Shown here piece after piece: positions 12,769 to 13,109 of a stretch of DNA of 13,109 bases. The notes under the pieces were generated by a model that did no database searches, had not been told where the DNA came from, and saw only the letters and a list, made by a program, of their open reading frames with translations. The stretch comes from CAZBKJ01 sp964492495 (lineage in GTDB: Bacteria; Patescibacteriota; Microgenomatia; UBA1400; UBA12028), in assembly GCA_964492495.1 (NCBI GenBank), contig CAZBKJ010000032.1, positions 1-13,109 on the forward strand, read 5' to 3'. Positions within the stretch are counted from its first letter, which is position 1, and each line of letters starts with the position of its first letter. The position numbers were made by a program, and so were the translations under genes.

Positions 12769-12984
12769 ATGACTCAGTCAACACTCTCAGACGAAAAACT
12801 CATGAAACAAACCATGTCAGATCCAAAAAACAAAGGATTTCATGTCCTTGTGTGGCATGGTGAGGTGTATACAGCAAAGACCGGGGGAAAGCTTAGTCGA
12901 ATCTTACAAGAATTACGAGAAAAAGATCCCCATGCCGTTCCTATTACTACCTATATCCCTTCCCAAGATACCCTCGTCCTATGA
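12769..12984 (+). CDS. Small DUF5678-like protein
   Basis: A 71-residue soluble protein. Residues 1-20 are polar; the rest has a beta-helix-beta pattern: FHVLVWHGEVYTAKTGGKLS, a helix (RILQELREK), then VPITTYIPSQDTLVL. This layout, with a short strand, a turn with His-Gly, a helix and a closing I-P-x-x-D-T-L strand, resembles DUF5678 proteins, small proteins often found next to aspartic proteases. The similarity is remembered and should be checked with a profile. Its TGA overlaps the ATG of the next gene (ATGA, 12981-12984), so the two are translated together. A strong promoter sits directly upstream. Confidence 0.75.
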   Translation: MTQSTLSDEKLMKQTMSDPKNKGFHVLVWHGEVYTAKTGGKLSRILQELREKDPHAVPITTYIPSQDTLVL

Positions 12985-13109
12985 CAGAAGTATTTCAGTA
13001 CGAAAAGATTCCGACCGATCACTTTGGGGTCTTGCGTCGCCCTGTGGTGACGATCGAATTGTATTCAGAAAAAAATAAGTATTGGCACAAGGTAATCGCA
13101 ATCGTAGAT
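12981..13109 (+). CDS. Start of a possible retropepsin-like aspartic protease (partial)
   Basis: The first 43 codons of a gene cut by the window end, starting at the ATG that overlaps the previous stop. It begins MTEVFQYEKIPTDHFG and continues with VLRRPVVTIELYSEKNKYWH and KVIAIVD. A pattern of R-P-V-V plus a beta strand, a variable loop and then hydrophobic residues ending in Val-Asp is typical of bacterial retropepsin-like proteins just before the D-S/T-G-A catalytic motif. The decisive residues would be the next few beyond the window, so this is inference. The overlap with a DUF5678-like gene supports it. Confidence 0.55.
   Translation, partial: MTEVFQYEKIPTDHFGVLRRPVVTIELYSEKNKYWHKVIAIVD

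Noticed and set aside
2933..13109. UGA recoding as in Gracilibacteria or Absconditabacteria
   Set aside because: TGA ends uppP, the deacylase gene and the DUF5678-like gene at the expected lengths and in ATGA overlaps, and no long gene has an internal TGA.

Overview
The window is a gene-dense stretch of bacterial DNA, AT-leaning, with standard use of TGA as a stop and many genes that overlap by ATGA or sit within a few bases of each other. It suggests a small, streamlined genome. The mix of an M32 carboxypeptidase, a glycogen synthase, a short alpha-glucan phosphorylase, UppP and many short membrane proteins of unknown function fits a Patescibacteria (CPR)-type bacterium. That placement is an impression from gene content, not a proof. 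Lineages that read UGA as glycine are unlikely, because TGA ends uppP, the aspartoacylase-like gene and a small gene near the right edge.

Layout. Bases 1-2154 (+) hold the end of an M32 metallocarboxypeptidase and a glycogen synthase (glgA). Bases 2168-5496 (-) form a tight four-gene operon: short alpha-glucan phosphorylase (glgP), undecaprenyl-diphosphatase (uppP) and two tandem paralogous proteins of unknown function. Bases 5556-8053 (+) carry a small unknown protein, a membrane-anchored polysaccharide deacetylase, two more unknown proteins and a multi-pass membrane protein. It meets head-on, with shared TTAA stops, a secreted TIM-barrel glycosidase (8050-9033, -). Bases 9107-10109 (+) encode three small two-helix membrane proteins. 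Bases 10119-12459 (-) form an operon: a frameshifted GNAT acetyltransferase, an aspartoacylase-like deacylase and trpS. At the right edge (+) are a small DUF5678-like protein and the beginning of what may be a retropepsin-like aspartic protease.

The most notable element lies in the gap in front of the trpS operon. On the minus strand there is an extended -10 promoter, a 20-codon open frame starting MK and containing tandem Trp codons plus a third Trp codon, and three mutually exclusive pairings (1:2, 2:3, 3:4) that end in a GC stem followed by six T. This is the full logic of a ribosome-mediated tryptophan attenuator, placed before a tryptophanyl-tRNA synthetase operon, with a leader peptide that appears to be translated from a nearly leaderless message.

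A second theme is promoter placement. Several first genes have a -10 element only 7-10 bases before the ATG (glgA, the glycosidase, the right-edge small gene, the Trp leader peptide and others), which predicts leaderless or near-leaderless transcripts. Downstream genes such as trpS, the aspartoacylase-like gene and the GNAT gene have Shine-Dalgarno sequences. Carbohydrate functions (GlgA, GlgP, deacetylase, glycosidase, UppP) are concentrated in the left two thirds and suggest storage glucan turnover and cell-envelope glycan work. No tRNA, rRNA, CRISPR array, insertion sequence or phage gene was seen.
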